From: Streptomyces collinus
GTDB lineage: Bacteria > Actinomycetota > Actinomycetes > Streptomycetales > Streptomycetaceae
Direction of reading: 5' to 3'
Length of the DNA stretch: 64,000 nt
Assembly: GCF_031348265.1 (NCBI RefSeq)
Contig: NZ_CP133771.1
Span: 5,146,001-5,210,000, forward strand
This document shows, piece by piece, positions 34,135 to 42,195 of this stretch (its first letter is position 1; the number at the start of each line of letters is the position of its first letter). A model generated the notes under the pieces. The model was not told the DNA's origin. It was given only the letters and a program-made list of their open reading frames with translations, and searched no databases. Made by a program: the position numbers and the translations under genes.

Positions 34135-35025
34135 ATGGCGCTCATCGCTCTCGCCGCCGACAAGGGTTCCCCCGGCGTCACCACCGCGGCCGTCGCCCTC
34201 GCGGCGGTCTGGCCGCGGCGTGTCCTGCTCGCCGAGGCGGACCCGGCGGGCGGTGACCTCGTCTACCGCAGTGCCGCCGCGCACGGCGGCCCGCTCAACC
34301 CCAACACCGGCATGCTCTCCATCGCCGCCACCGCGCGCCGCGGCCTCGTGCCCGACCAGCTCTGGGACCACGTTCAGCCGCTGAGCGGCGGTCTTGAGGT
34401 ACTCGTCGGACTCGGCATCGCCGAACAGGCCGCCGGACTCGCGGGGTTGTGGCCGACCCTCGGGCACGCCTTCAACTCCCTCGCCGACTCCCCGCACGCA
34501 GCCGCCGACGTCATCGCCGACTGCGGACGCATCAGCGGGGACACCCCGGCCGTCGAGCTGTTCCCGCACGCCGCGCTCGTGCTGCTCATCTCGCGCACCG
34601 AGCCGGAGGCTCTCGCCCGCGTCCGTGACCGGGCCGCCGCCCTCGCCGGCAAGCTGCACGGCGGATCGCGTGGCGCCGCGAGCCTCGGCACCCCGATGAT
34701 CGGCGTCGTCCTGATCGCCGACACCGGCACCGCCGGCAAGCTGGCCTCGCAGGTCAACGACATGCTCGTGCACGCCCAGACCGGCGCCCGCGTGGTCGGC
34801 ACCATCGCCGACGACCCGGCCGGCGCCGATCAGCTGGCCGGCCGCAAGCGCGGCCGCCTCGACAAGTCGCTGCTGATCCGCTCAGCCCGCAAGGTCGCCG
34901 CCGACCTCTACCAGCAGTACGGCGCCGCCTGGGCCGCCTCCGCCCAGGCCAACCAGGCACCGCAGGCCCACCACGCCCCGCACGCCCCGGGCCAGATGCA
35001 GGGCCACGCGGGGGCCGGCGCATGA
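34135..35025 (+). CDS. tadZ: TadZ/CpaE-like ParA-family protein
   Basis: The 296-residue cytoplasmic protein has a MinD/ParA-like start, LIALAADKGSPGVTTAAVAL, where the deviant Walker A keeps the first Lys but has Val in place of the catalytic GKT Lys. LLAEADPAGGDLVYR is the second motif. TadZ/CpaE proteins localise the Tad machine to a site in the cell, often without strong ATPase activity. The C-terminus is a His/Ala/Gln-rich tail. The stop overlaps the start of tadA by four bases (ATGA). Confidence 0.85.
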   Translation: MALIALAADKGSPGVTTAAVALAAVWPRRVLLAEADPAGGDLVYRSAAAHGGPLNPNTGMLSIAATARRGLVPDQLWDHVQPLSGGLEVLVGLGIAEQAAGLAGLWPTLGHAFNSLADSPHAAADVIADCGRISGDTPAVELFPHAALVLLISRTEPEALARVRDRAAALAGKLHGGSRGAASLGTPMIGVVLIADTGTAGKLASQVNDMLVHAQTGARVVGTIADDPAGADQLAGRKRGRLDKSLLIRSARKVAADLYQQYGAAWAASAQANQAPQAHHAPHAPGQMQGHAGAGA

Positions 35026-36329
35026 CCGCTGTCGACCACCAGTTGGTCAAGCGGTTCCGCCAGGACGCCGGCGACCGCATCGCCGAGCAGCGCCGGCAGG
35101 ACCAGGCCGCGGGCGTCACTCCGATGTCCACGGAGGACGAACGGCAGTACGCCCGGGCCGTCATAGCCCAGATCCTGGAGGAGTACGCCCGCGCCGAGAT
35201 CAACGCGGGCCGTACGCCGCTGGACGCCGAGACCGAGGAGCAGTACGCGGCCGCCGTGCACGCCGCGCTGTTCGGCGTCGGCCGGCTCCAGCCGCTGCTG
35301 GACAACCCGGACGTCGAGAACATCGACATCAACGGCTGCGACCAGGTGTTCATCGGGTACGCCGACGGCCGTGAGGTGCAGGGCGACCCCGTCGCCGAGA
35401 CCGACGAGGAGCTCATCGAGCTCATCCAGGTGCTCGGCGCGTACTCGGGTCTGTCCTCCCGGCCCTTCGACTCGGCCAACCCGCAGCTCGACCTGCGGCT
35501 GCCCGACGGTTCGCGACTGTCGGCCGTCATGGACGTCACCCGGCGCCCCGCCCTGTCCATCCGCCGGGCGCGCATGGGCAAGGTGTTCATCTCCGACCTC
35601 GTCGGCAACGGCACCCTGTCGCCGGAGGTCGCCCACTTCATGGCCTGCGCGGTCCGCGCCCGCAAGAACATCATGATCGCCGGCGCCACCAACGCCGGCA
35701 AGACCACGCTCCTGCGCGCCCTCGCCAACGAGATCCCGCCGCACGAGCGCCTCATCACCGTCGAACGGGCCCTGGAACTCGGCCTCGACACCTTCCCCGA
35801 CCTGCACCCCAACGTCGTCGCATTCGAGGAGCGCCTGCCCAACTCCGAGGGCCAGGGCACCATTTCGATGGCGGAGCTGGTGCGGCGCTCGCTGCGTATG
35901 AACCCCTCCCGCGTCATCGTCGGTGAGGTCCTCGGCGACGAGATCGTCACCATGCTCAACGCGATGTCGCAGGGCAACGACGGCTCGCTGTCCACGATCC
36001 ACGCCAACAGCTCGCACGAGGTCTTCAACCGTATTTCCACCTACGCGCTGCAGGCGACCGAGCGGCTGCCCATCGAGGCCAGCCAGATGCTGATCGCGGG
36101 CGCGGTCAACTTCGTCGTCTTCATCCAGCGGCGCAACAACTTCGGCAACGGCGGCCGCCTCCAGCGCATGGTCACCTCCGTCCGCGAGGTCAACGGCGTC
36201 GACGGACGGGTGCTGTCCAGCGAGGTGTTCGCGGAGGCCCCCGACGGCCGGATCGTGCCGCACGCGCCCATAGCCTGCCTGGAGGAACTGATGGCACACG
36301 GCTACCAGCCGTCCGGGACCTGGGGGTGA
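35022..36329 (+). CDS. tadA: Tad pilus assembly ATPase TadA/CpaF
   Basis: The 435-residue cytoplasmic secretion ATPase of the VirB11/GspE superfamily has Walker A GATNAGKT (221-228), an Asp-box-like ERALELGLDTFPDLHPNVV, Walker B SRVIVGEVLGDE and the His-box GSLSTIHANSS. The N-terminal domain contains LLDNPDVENIDINGCDQVF, typical for CpaF. It powers pilin polymerisation. The ATG overlaps the preceding stop. Length and motifs are complete. Confidence 0.97.
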   Translation: MTAVDHQLVKRFRQDAGDRIAEQRRQDQAAGVTPMSTEDERQYARAVIAQILEEYARAEINAGRTPLDAETEEQYAAAVHAALFGVGRLQPLLDNPDVENIDINGCDQVFIGYADGREVQGDPVAETDEELIELIQVLGAYSGLSSRPFDSANPQLDLRLPDGSRLSAVMDVTRRPALSIRRARMGKVFISDLVGNGTLSPEVAHFMACAVRARKNIMIAGATNAGKTTLLRALANEIPPHERLITVERALELGLDTFPDLHPNVVAFEERLPNSEGQGTISMAELVRRSLRMNPSRVIVGEVLGDEIVTMLNAMSQGNDGSLSTIHANSSHEVFNRISTYALQATERLPIEASQMLIAGAVNFVVFIQRRNNFGNGGRLQRMVTSVREVNGVDGRVLSSEVFAEAPDGRIVPHAPIACLEELMAHGYQPSGTWG

Positions 36330-36336
36330 GCCGGGG

Positions 36337-37326
36337 ATGACCACGAACCTCGCGGCAATCGGCTCGCTCGGCTCCATGGGCGGCCTGTTCTCCACCACCG
36401 TCCTGTACTCGATAGGGAGCGGCGTCGCCGTCGGCGGCGGCCTCGCCCTCCTCCTCATCGCCGTCCGCGGGCTGCCCGCCAAGCCCGACCACGAGAAGCA
36501 GAAGGCCGCCGAGCGGGCGAGCGAACTGATCCGCTTCGCCGGGCAGCGCGGTTCGCTCGCCGCCATCGTCGGCCTGGTCGTCCTGGTCCTCACCCGCTGG
36601 GCCGTCGCGGGCATCGCGGCCGGTGTCCTCGTCTTCTTCTGGGACCGCCTGTTCGGCGGCGCCGGTGAGGAACGGGCCGCCATGCGCCGCGTGGAGGCCC
36701 TCGCCTCCTGGACGGAGTCCCTGCGCGACACCATCGCCGGCGCCGTGGGCCTGGAGCAGGCCATCCCGGCCTCCGCCCGCGCCGCGGCCCCCGTCCTGCG
36801 GCCCCACCTCGACGCCCTCGTCGACCGGCTGCGCGCCCGTACCCCGCTGCCCGAGGCGCTCCAGCAGCTCGCCGACGAGATCGACGACGCCTCCGCCGAC
36901 ATCATCGTCGCGGCCCTCATCCTCAACGCGCGGCTGCGCGGCCCGGGTCTGCGCCAAGTACTCGGCGCCCTGGCCAAGTCGGCCCGCGAGGAGGTCGACA
37001 TGCGCCAGCGGGTCATGGCCCAGCGCGCCTCGACCCGCAGGTCGGTGCAGATCGTCGTCGCGGTCTCCATCGCCTTCGTCCTCGGCCTGTCGATCTTCAA
37101 CCGCGACTTCGTGGAGCCGTACGGAACGGCAGTCGGCCAGCTCGTCCTGGCCTGCGTCTGCGGCCTGTTCGCGCTCGGCTTCTGGTGGCTGCGCAAGCTG
37201 TCCACCATCGAGACGCCCGAGCGCTTCCTGGTCCGCGACGAGGCCTCCGTCCAGTTCGTCCGACCGAGGACGCCGTCGGGGGCGCAGTCCCAGCAGCGGC
37301 TGCCGCAGGAAGAGGGGGCACGCTGA
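36337..37326 (+). CDS. tadB: Tad inner-membrane platform protein TadB
   Basis: The 329-residue protein has hydrophobic helices near the N-terminus (TVLYSIGSGVAVGGGLALLL), at about 85-110 and at the C-terminus, around a cytoplasmic T2SSF domain with LRDTIAGAVGLEQAIPASAR and LPEALQQLADEIDDASADII. TadB and TadC form the membrane platform that the TadA ATPase drives. It lies eight bases after tadA and its stop overlaps the ATG of tadC by one base (TGATG). Confidence 0.92.
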   Translation: MTTNLAAIGSLGSMGGLFSTTVLYSIGSGVAVGGGLALLLIAVRGLPAKPDHEKQKAAERASELIRFAGQRGSLAAIVGLVVLVLTRWAVAGIAAGVLVFFWDRLFGGAGEERAAMRRVEALASWTESLRDTIAGAVGLEQAIPASARAAAPVLRPHLDALVDRLRARTPLPEALQQLADEIDDASADIIVAALILNARLRGPGLRQVLGALAKSAREEVDMRQRVMAQRASTRRSVQIVVAVSIAFVLGLSIFNRDFVEPYGTAVGQLVLACVCGLFALGFWWLRKLSTIETPERFLVRDEASVQFVRPRTPSGAQSQQRLPQEEGAR

Positions 37327-38249
37327 TGGATCTCACGATGCCGCTCGTCGTCGGCGCCGTCATGGGCCTGGGCATCTACGCCCTCGTGCGCGCCCTCATG
37401 CCCAGCAAGCGCAGCGCGATCTCCCAGGTCGCGCGGATCGACGCGATGCGCGCCCGCGGCTCGGCCTACGAGTCGGCCCGCGTCGAGCAGGAGAAGGGCC
37501 GCCTGGGCGCAGTGCGGGCCGAAGTGGGTCTGCGCGTCTCGGAGTTCTACCTCCAGCAGGGCTGGGAACAGCGCTCGCTGCGCGCCGACCTCGCGGTGCT
37601 GGACCGCAGCTGGGAGAAGTTCCTGGCGACGAAGGTGCTGCTGGGCGTGGCCGGCCTGTTCTTCGGCCCGTTCCTGTTCGCCATCGTCTACACGCTGGGC
37701 TTCGGCCGGAGCCCGATCATCCCGGTCTGGCTGGCCCTGCTCTTCGCGGTCGTCTTCTTCTTCCTCCCCGACCTGGAAGTTCGGCGGGACGCGGCCGACA
37801 AGCGGCGCGACCTGCGGCGTGTGATCGGCGCCTACCTCGACCTGGTGTCGATGAGCCTCGCCGGCGGACGCGGTCTGCCCGAGGCCCTGATGGCGGCTGC
37901 CGAGGTGTCCGACGGCTGGGCCAACCAGCGCATCCGCAACGCCCTGTCCGACGCCCGCATCACCGGAGTCAGCCAGTGGCAGGCGCTCGGCGCGCTCGGC
38001 GAGGAGATCGGCGTGGAGGAGCTCAAGGACCTCTCCGCCTCCCTGGCCCTGGTCGCGGACGACGGTGCCAAGGTCCGCGAGTCCCTCGCCTCCCGCGCCG
38101 AGACCATGCGGCACCGCGAACTCGCCGAGATCGAGGGCAGCGCGGGCGAGAAGTCCCAGTCGATGCTCGTCGCGCAGCTGCTGCTGTGCGCCGGGTTCCT
38201 GGTGTTCCTGATCTTTCCGGCGGCGATGCGGGTGTTCCAGGTGCAGTGA
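37326..38249 (+). CDS. tadC: Tad inner-membrane platform protein TadC
   Basis: The 307-residue protein shares the GspF/T2SSF organisation with TadB: an N-terminal helix, a helix pair (VLLGVAGLFFGPFLFAIVYT and PVWLALLFAVVFFFLPDL), a cytoplasmic domain with YLDLVSMSLAGGRGLPEALM and SLALVADDGAKVRESL, and a final helix (LLCAGFLVFLIFPAAM). The ATG at 37326 overlaps the TGA of tadB. Confidence 0.93.
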   Translation: MDLTMPLVVGAVMGLGIYALVRALMPSKRSAISQVARIDAMRARGSAYESARVEQEKGRLGAVRAEVGLRVSEFYLQQGWEQRSLRADLAVLDRSWEKFLATKVLLGVAGLFFGPFLFAIVYTLGFGRSPIIPVWLALLFAVVFFFLPDLEVRRDAADKRRDLRRVIGAYLDLVSMSLAGGRGLPEALMAAAEVSDGWANQRIRNALSDARITGVSQWQALGALGEEIGVEELKDLSASLALVADDGAKVRESLASRAETMRHRELAEIEGSAGEKSQSMLVAQLLLCAGFLVFLIFPAAMRVFQVQ

Positions 38250-38339
38250 GCCGTGCAGTGAGCCGTGCGTGCGCGTCGCAGGTGAGCGACCTTCACAACT
38301 CCAGAACTCCGTGAACCGATTTCGAAAGGACAAGACGTC

Positions 38340-38591
38340 ATGAACGGACGCAACTTCCACACCGGCATTCCCGCCGTGGACTTCCTGGTCACCTTCCTCC
38401 AGGCCCGCACCGAGCGGGCCCGCTCCGGCGAGCTGGACCGCGGTGCCTCCGCGGTCGAGTGGGTCATCATCTCCGCGGTCGTCGTGGCGATCGTCGGTGT
38501 CGTGGCCGCCATCATCAACGCCGCGCTGAGCGAGGGCGCCAACAAGGTCGGCGACTGCATCAAGGGTGCGGACGCGGGCAAGACCTGCTGA
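38340..38591 (+). CDS. flp: Flp-type pilin
   Basis: The 83-residue prepilin has a 35-residue leader ending in DRG, then A|SAVEW with Glu at +5, followed by a hydrophobic helix (VIISAVVVAIVGVVAAIINA). This matches class IVb/Flp prepilin processing after Gly35, leaving a 48-residue mature pilin. The leader is longer than in most Flp pilins. Two cysteines near the C-terminus (DCIKGADAGKTC) may form a loop. It lies 90 bases behind tadC. The prepilin peptidase is encoded at 47956. Confidence 0.9.
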   Translation: MNGRNFHTGIPAVDFLVTFLQARTERARSGELDRGASAVEWVIISAVVVAIVGVVAAIINAALSEGANKVGDCIKGADAGKTC

Positions 38592-38638
38592 TCGCCCTCG
38601 GGAGCGTCAGAAGCATCAGGAGCAACGGGGTTCACGGG

Positions 38639-39100
38639 ATGCCGGCAGATGTGGGCAGACGGGCACGCCGCTGGGTGCGGGCCGCACGGGAACGTGCGGC
38701 CGCCCGCGGCGACTCAGGCATGACCGCGATCGAGTTCGTGCTGCTCACCCCGGTCCTGTTCTTCATGATCTTCGCGACGGTGCAGTTCGCCCTGTACTTC
38801 TTCGCGGACCACGTCGCCCAGGCGGCGGCCCAGGCCGGAGCCCGCAAGGCCCGCGCCACGGCGGACGAACAGCCGGGTGCGTGGCGGGGCGAGGCGCGGG
38901 ACGTGGTGGACAGCTACATTCGCCAGCTCGGCCCCCAACTGGTCCTGTCCCCGGACGTGACGATGGTGCAGCCGGAGCAGAACACGGTGGGCGTGGAGAT
39001 CGCGGCGAGGGTCCCGACGGTGTTTCCCGGACTGGACCTGACGGTGCACGCGCGGTCGGCGGGGCCGGTGGAGCGGTTCGTCACGGACGAGGGGAACTGA
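38639..39100 (+). CDS. TadE-like pseudopilin
   Basis: The 153-residue protein has an N-terminal leader ending DSG, then M|TAIEF with Glu at +5, then a hydrophobic helix (VLLTPVLFFMIFATVQFALYF), the TadE signature. The mature domain is about 120 residues and ends in DEGN directly before the next ATG. TadE-like pseudopilins are processed by the same peptidase and assist Flp pilus assembly. Confidence 0.9.
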   Translation: MPADVGRRARRWVRAARERAAARGDSGMTAIEFVLLTPVLFFMIFATVQFALYFFADHVAQAAAQAGARKARATADEQPGAWRGEARDVVDSYIRQLGPQLVLSPDVTMVQPEQNTVGVEIAARVPTVFPGLDLTVHARSAGPVERFVTDEGN

Positions 39101-39529
39101 ATGTCCGTCCCTTCTCACGCCCAGCGCCGCCGGTCCGCGGACGACAGTGGCCTGTCCACCGTCGAGGTCGTGATCCTCGCGCCGGTGATGATCCTGTTCA
39201 TCCTGGTGCTGGTGGCCTTCGGACAGCTGGTGGACGGCCGCGGGGCGCTCGACGGCGCGGCCCGGGACGCGGCCCGCGCGGGCTCGATCCAGAAGGACCA
39301 CGCGACGGCCATGGCCGAGGCGAGGAAGGCCGCGGAGGCGAACCTCGCGGACGTCTGCTCGGGCCCGGTGTCCGTCACGCAGACCAGCCAGGGCTTCGAG
39401 CCGGACACCATCTTCACCGTCGAGGTGAGCTGCCAGGTGCGGGGCCTCGCCATGCTCGGCCTCGACGTCCCGACGACCCTGTCGTCGAGCTTCAGCTCCC
39501 CGCTCGACCCGTTCCGGAGGTCGGCGTGA
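39101..39529 (+). CDS. TadE/TadF-like pseudopilin
   Basis: The 142-residue protein has a leader ending DDSG and the processing motif L|STVEV with Glu at +5, then a helix (VVILAPVMILFILVLVAFGQ) and the conserved AARDAARAGS that follows it in TadE/F proteins. Two cysteines (ADVCSGP, VSCQVRG) probably pair outside. The gene starts immediately after the stop of the previous one, and its own stop overlaps the next start (GTGA). Confidence 0.9.
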   Translation: MSVPSHAQRRRSADDSGLSTVEVVILAPVMILFILVLVAFGQLVDGRGALDGAARDAARAGSIQKDHATAMAEARKAAEANLADVCSGPVSVTQTSQGFEPDTIFTVEVSCQVRGLAMLGLDVPTTLSSSFSSPLDPFRRSA

Positions 39530-40008
39530 GACACCGTGTGCGACACATTCGGTCCTCGTGGCCGTCCTGGTGGACGGCCCGGGCCGCGCGTCTGGACGAC
39601 CGCGGCTCCGGCGCCGGCGCGGTCATCATCTTCACCCTCGTCTTCCTCTCCCTCTCCGCGTTCGTCATCGACGGCGGCCTGTCCATCTCCAAGCGGGAGC
39701 GTGCCGCCGACATCGCCGAACAGGCCGCCCGTTACGCCGCACAGGACATCGACCGTGACGCCCTCTACGAGAACGAGGGCGGCCCCGCGCCGATCAACTT
39801 CGAGAACTGCAACGCCCGCGTGAAGGCCTTCGCCCGCGAGATGGACATGACGGGCGCGGACATCGGCGCGACCCACTGCGTGGCGGCGAACGCCGAGCAG
39901 GTCGAGGTCGAGGTACAGCTCACGTACTCCCCGGTCTTCACGGGGATGTTCTACGGCGGCGACGTCGTGGTCCACGGGCAGGCGGTGGCGCAGAACGAGG
40001 TCGGCTGA
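39526..40008 (+). CDS. TadG-like pilus-associated protein
   Basis: The 160-residue protein starts with GTG 39526, which overlaps the preceding stop and has GGAGG five bases upstream. RGSGAGAVIIFTLVFLSLSAF is a TadG-like N-terminal helix that lacks the Glu+5 of prepilins, followed by DGGLSISKRERAADIAEQAA, the classical motif of the Flp-associated TadE/G-like family. Cysteines in FENCNAR and THCVAAN may pair. It ends the Tad gene block. Confidence 0.88.
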   Translation: MRHRVRHIRSSWPSWWTARAARLDDRGSGAGAVIIFTLVFLSLSAFVIDGGLSISKRERAADIAEQAARYAAQDIDRDALYENEGGPAPINFENCNARVKAFAREMDMTGADIGATHCVAANAEQVEVEVQLTYSPVFTGMFYGGDVVVHGQAVAQNEVG

Positions 40009-40312
40009 GCCGATCCGGAACATTCGGCGAATCTGCACACCGGTCACCGTGAGGTCGTGGCGGAGTGGGGCAGAAGCCGAGACCGGCTCATTTCCCGCCC
40101 TGCGGAACGCATTTCCGTACCGCGTACCGGCAGAAAGTGTGAAGACCGCGAGGTCCTGGGTGACCGAATGGTCACACTCATGAATTCGCGGCAAGAAATG
40201 CACTCACATCCCTATCCGCGGACTGGGCACTGGCTGGCCGCCCCTTCTTCCGACGTGCTTTGATCAGTCGCGCTCGAGCACTTCGAATTTTGAACGAAGG
40301 GAACCGCCCTCC
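40009..40312 (+). other. Intergenic region upstream of the double-glycine peptide gene
   Basis: About 300 bases without a gene. The sequence is less GC-rich than its surroundings between 40150 and 40300, which suggests a promoter for the small peptide gene. GAAGGGA at 40298-40304 could be its Shine-Dalgarno sequence. Confidence 0.4.
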
Positions 40313-40543
40313 ATGGCCTTCACCCCGCAGATCCAGACCGCCCAGATGTCCGACGCCGAGCTGGACACCATCGCCGGCGGCCAGGCGGGCGGTGCTGCCG
40401 CGGGTGCCGGCGCCGCAGCCGGTCTCTACGTCGAGACCACGGCCGCCGGCCTCACCGCCGGCGTCGGCGGCGGCCTGGGCCTCGCCGTCTCGCCGCAGGG
40501 CATCGCGGCGGACCTGCACCTCAACGCGGCCGTCGCTTCCTGA
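40313..40543 (+). CDS. 76-residue peptide precursor with double-glycine-type leader
   Basis: The N-terminal 23 residues contain MSDAELDTIAGG, which fits the LSxxELxxIxGG leader of peptides exported by peptidase-containing ABC transporters (class II bacteriocin/NHLP types). Cleavage after Gly23 would leave about 53 residues rich in Gly, Ala, Leu and Val (AGGAAAGAGAAAGLYVETTA ...) without Cys. A Gly/Ala-rich hydrophobic product is typical of unmodified class II bacteriocins. No peptidase/ABC transporter or modification enzyme is encoded nearby. A strong terminator follows, so it is monocistronic. It could also be a pilus-related small exported protein. Confidence 0.75.
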   Translation: MAFTPQIQTAQMSDAELDTIAGGQAGGAAAGAGAAAGLYVETTAAGLTAGVGGGLGLAVSPQGIAADLHLNAAVAS

Positions 40544-40556
40544 CGAATGCGCAGGA

Positions 40557-40588
40557 AAGGGCCCCGGATCTCCGGATCCGGGGCCCTT
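40557..40588 (+). terminator. Strong intrinsic terminator after the peptide gene
   Basis: AAGGGCCCCGGATC (40557-40570) and GATCCGGGGCCCTT (40575-40588) are perfect 14-base arms around a four-base loop. It starts 14 bases behind the stop codon and also faces the end of the small minus-strand gene at 40611. Confidence 0.92.
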
Positions 40589-40610
40589 CGCGTCTCTCTC
40601 GGCGGTGGTT

Positions 40611-40748
40611 CTACCTTCCCCCGCCATCCCCCTTACCGCCCTCGCCGCCCTTACCGCCCCGCTTGTCCTCGGTCTTCATGGCGTCGTTCACCTTCTTGGC
40701 GAGTTCGTCGTCCAGCTTCTTGAACTCGCGCACGACGGCATCGGACAT
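40611..40748 (-). CDS. Small charged protein, 45 residues, Gly/Lys-rich tail
   Basis: The frame MSDAVVREFKKLDDELAKKV, followed by NDAMKTEDKRGGKGGEGGKG, has strongly GC-biased third positions on the minus strand, which supports coding. It encodes a short amphipathic helix and a low-complexity Gly/Lys/Glu tail. The Shine-Dalgarno match (GCGAG) is poor. Its start lies within a few bases of the beginning of the broken T7SS-type gene on the other strand, so its own upstream region may have been lost by rearrangement. Function unknown. Confidence 0.5.
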   Translation of the reverse strand: MSDAVVREFKKLDDELAKKVNDAMKTEDKRGGKGGEGGKGDGGGR

Positions 40749-40765
40749 ACTCGCACTTCGCGAAT

Positions 40766-41339
40766 GTGCCGAAGAACCTCAAGAAGCTGAAGAAGTCCTA
40801 CGAGATGTGCGGGGACGCGCTGGCGGACTTCTGGCCGAAGCTGGAGCGGGCGCAGTCGCTGGCGGACAAGGCTCTTCGCAAGGGCCGCGAGGCGCGCGAC
40901 AGCCTCTCCTCGGCGCAGTCCCGCCTCACCTCGGCCGACTCGTGGGTGAAGCGGACGGGCAAGGAGGCGGACAAGTACAAGGACGACCCGACCGGCAGCA
41001 AAGGCGCCGGGAAGCCTGATGAGGCCAAGGTCCGCGCCGGGACCCGGGACGTTCAGCATGCCAAGTCGGCCCGGTCGAAGGCCCAGTCGGACGTTTCGGA
41101 GGACGATCTCAACAGGGTGGCCACGCAGTACGCCGGCCCGGACGGTGTGGTGGTGCGGACCGAAGTGCCGCGATCCTTCGCGGACTCCGTGCTGCGGGAA
41201 CACAGCGGCCCGGCGGAAGGCAGCCCGAGTGCTTCGTCGACACGCTGGAGGGAGTGGACATCCTCAACGCGGGTCCCCCCCCCCCCCCGCGCTGCCCCAG
41301 CGTGAGGCGGTCATCCAGCACATGATGGGACAGTTCTGA
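40766..41339 (+). pseudogene. Broken T7SS-type polymorphic-toxin-like gene
   Basis: The first 150 codons read as a helical, Lys/Asp/Ala-rich T7SS-signal-type N-terminus (VPKNLKKLKKSYEMCGDALA, LADKALRKGREARDSLSSA, KYKDDPTGSKGAGKPDEAK), but the usual upstream beginning is missing. After about 41205 the plausible protein moves to a second frame (ECFVDTLEGVDILNAG, about 41227-41274). After a run of 14 C it moves to a third frame (ALPQREAVIQHMMGQF, ending at 41339). The gene is thus 5'-truncated and has two frame disruptions near its end. The neighbour at 41361 may have been its immunity gene. Confidence 0.6.
41275..41288 (+). repeat. Run of 14 C in the broken T7SS-type gene
   Basis: Fourteen consecutive C join two otherwise plausible frames. 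Twelve or fifteen C would connect DILNAG to ALPQREAVIQ in one frame; fourteen do not. Homopolymer tracts of this length are prone to slippage in cells and to sequencing error. Confidence 0.9.
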
Positions 41340-41360
41340 GCGGATGCGAGGCATGACGTA

Positions 41361-42005
41361 GTGGCAGGTCAGATCACTCCCGTACCGGAAAGCGTGCTGG
41401 CTCGTGAGGTCTTCGGGCCACTCGGAGGCATCGTGGAGATCGGTGCGGTGTCGGCGACCGGGACGTGGAGCGTCGGTGCCGCCTCCGTCGGCGAACTGGT
41501 GAGCCGCCGCCGCGACGAGGTCGGCCGGCTGCTCGACCTCGTTCGCGGCATCGGCGGCTTCTCCCCGGCCACCATGGCCATCGCGGACGAACTCGGCTAC
41601 CTGCGTGAGCACGAGGTGACCGCCCCTGCCCTGCTGCTGTGGTCGGGTGCGGTCGAAGGGATTCCGCCGCGGCTGGAGGACCTCGAACAGCGGGACGTCG
41701 TACGGCGCATGTGTCATATGGCGGCCGACTTGCAGATGACGTACTTGCTGCAGGCCCTCATCACCGCCGCGGTCGTGTCCGGCGGGGACGTCCGGCAGGG
41801 GGCGGCCAGGATCGTCGATGCCCTCACGCTCGCGTCCGGCCTCGCGGACGAGACGGGGCGCACTGCCCCGGCCCTGGTCTTCAGGATGTGGCGGGTCGCC
41901 CACCTCCCGGCTCTCCTCCGCCCCGACGCGGGCACCCCCGAACAGGGCAAAGCGGCGTTCCGTGCCTACGACCAGGCACTCGAAGCCCTGACGACGAGCG
42001 CCTGA
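41361..42005 (+). CDS. Hypothetical helical protein behind the broken T7SS-type gene
   Basis: The 214-residue cytoplasmic-looking protein is mostly helical (VGELVSRRRDEVGRLLDLV, MAADLQMTYLLQALITAAVV) with no signal peptide. I recognise no domain. GAGG lies 11 bases upstream of the GTG. Its place 21 bases behind a damaged toxin-like gene suggests an orphan immunity protein, which is a guess from context. Confidence 0.65.
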   Translation: MAGQITPVPESVLAREVFGPLGGIVEIGAVSATGTWSVGAASVGELVSRRRDEVGRLLDLVRGIGGFSPATMAIADELGYLREHEVTAPALLLWSGAVEGIPPRLEDLEQRDVVRRMCHMAADLQMTYLLQALITAAVVSGGDVRQGAARIVDALTLASGLADETGRTAPALVFRMWRVAHLPALLRPDAGTPEQGKAAFRAYDQALEALTTSA

Positions 42006-42195
42006 GCGCGCCGGGCACGAGAGTGCGGCGCGTCAGCGTCCTTCACGTCCCTGAAGTGGTCGGCGGCGCTCAGGGTGTCGCCGGTATGGCGCCCTCACCT
42101 GGAGCGCTTCCTCGCCGTCGTGGCGAACGCTGCGGCAGTGGTGGATCGCATGGGGAAGGCGAGGAGTGAGGCGTGGCGGTGGCGAACGGGGTGGT

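Noticed and set aside
34908..38360. A 1150-codon open frame on the minus strand across the Tad genes, and a similar 1019-codon frame at 44987-48046
   Set aside because: Both lie antisense to clearly coding genes and arise from GC-rich third positions; their translations are low-complexity and match no protein pattern.
40313..40543. Calling the double-glycine peptide a lanthipeptide precursor
   Set aside because: The core has no cysteine and no lanthionine synthetase gene is nearby.
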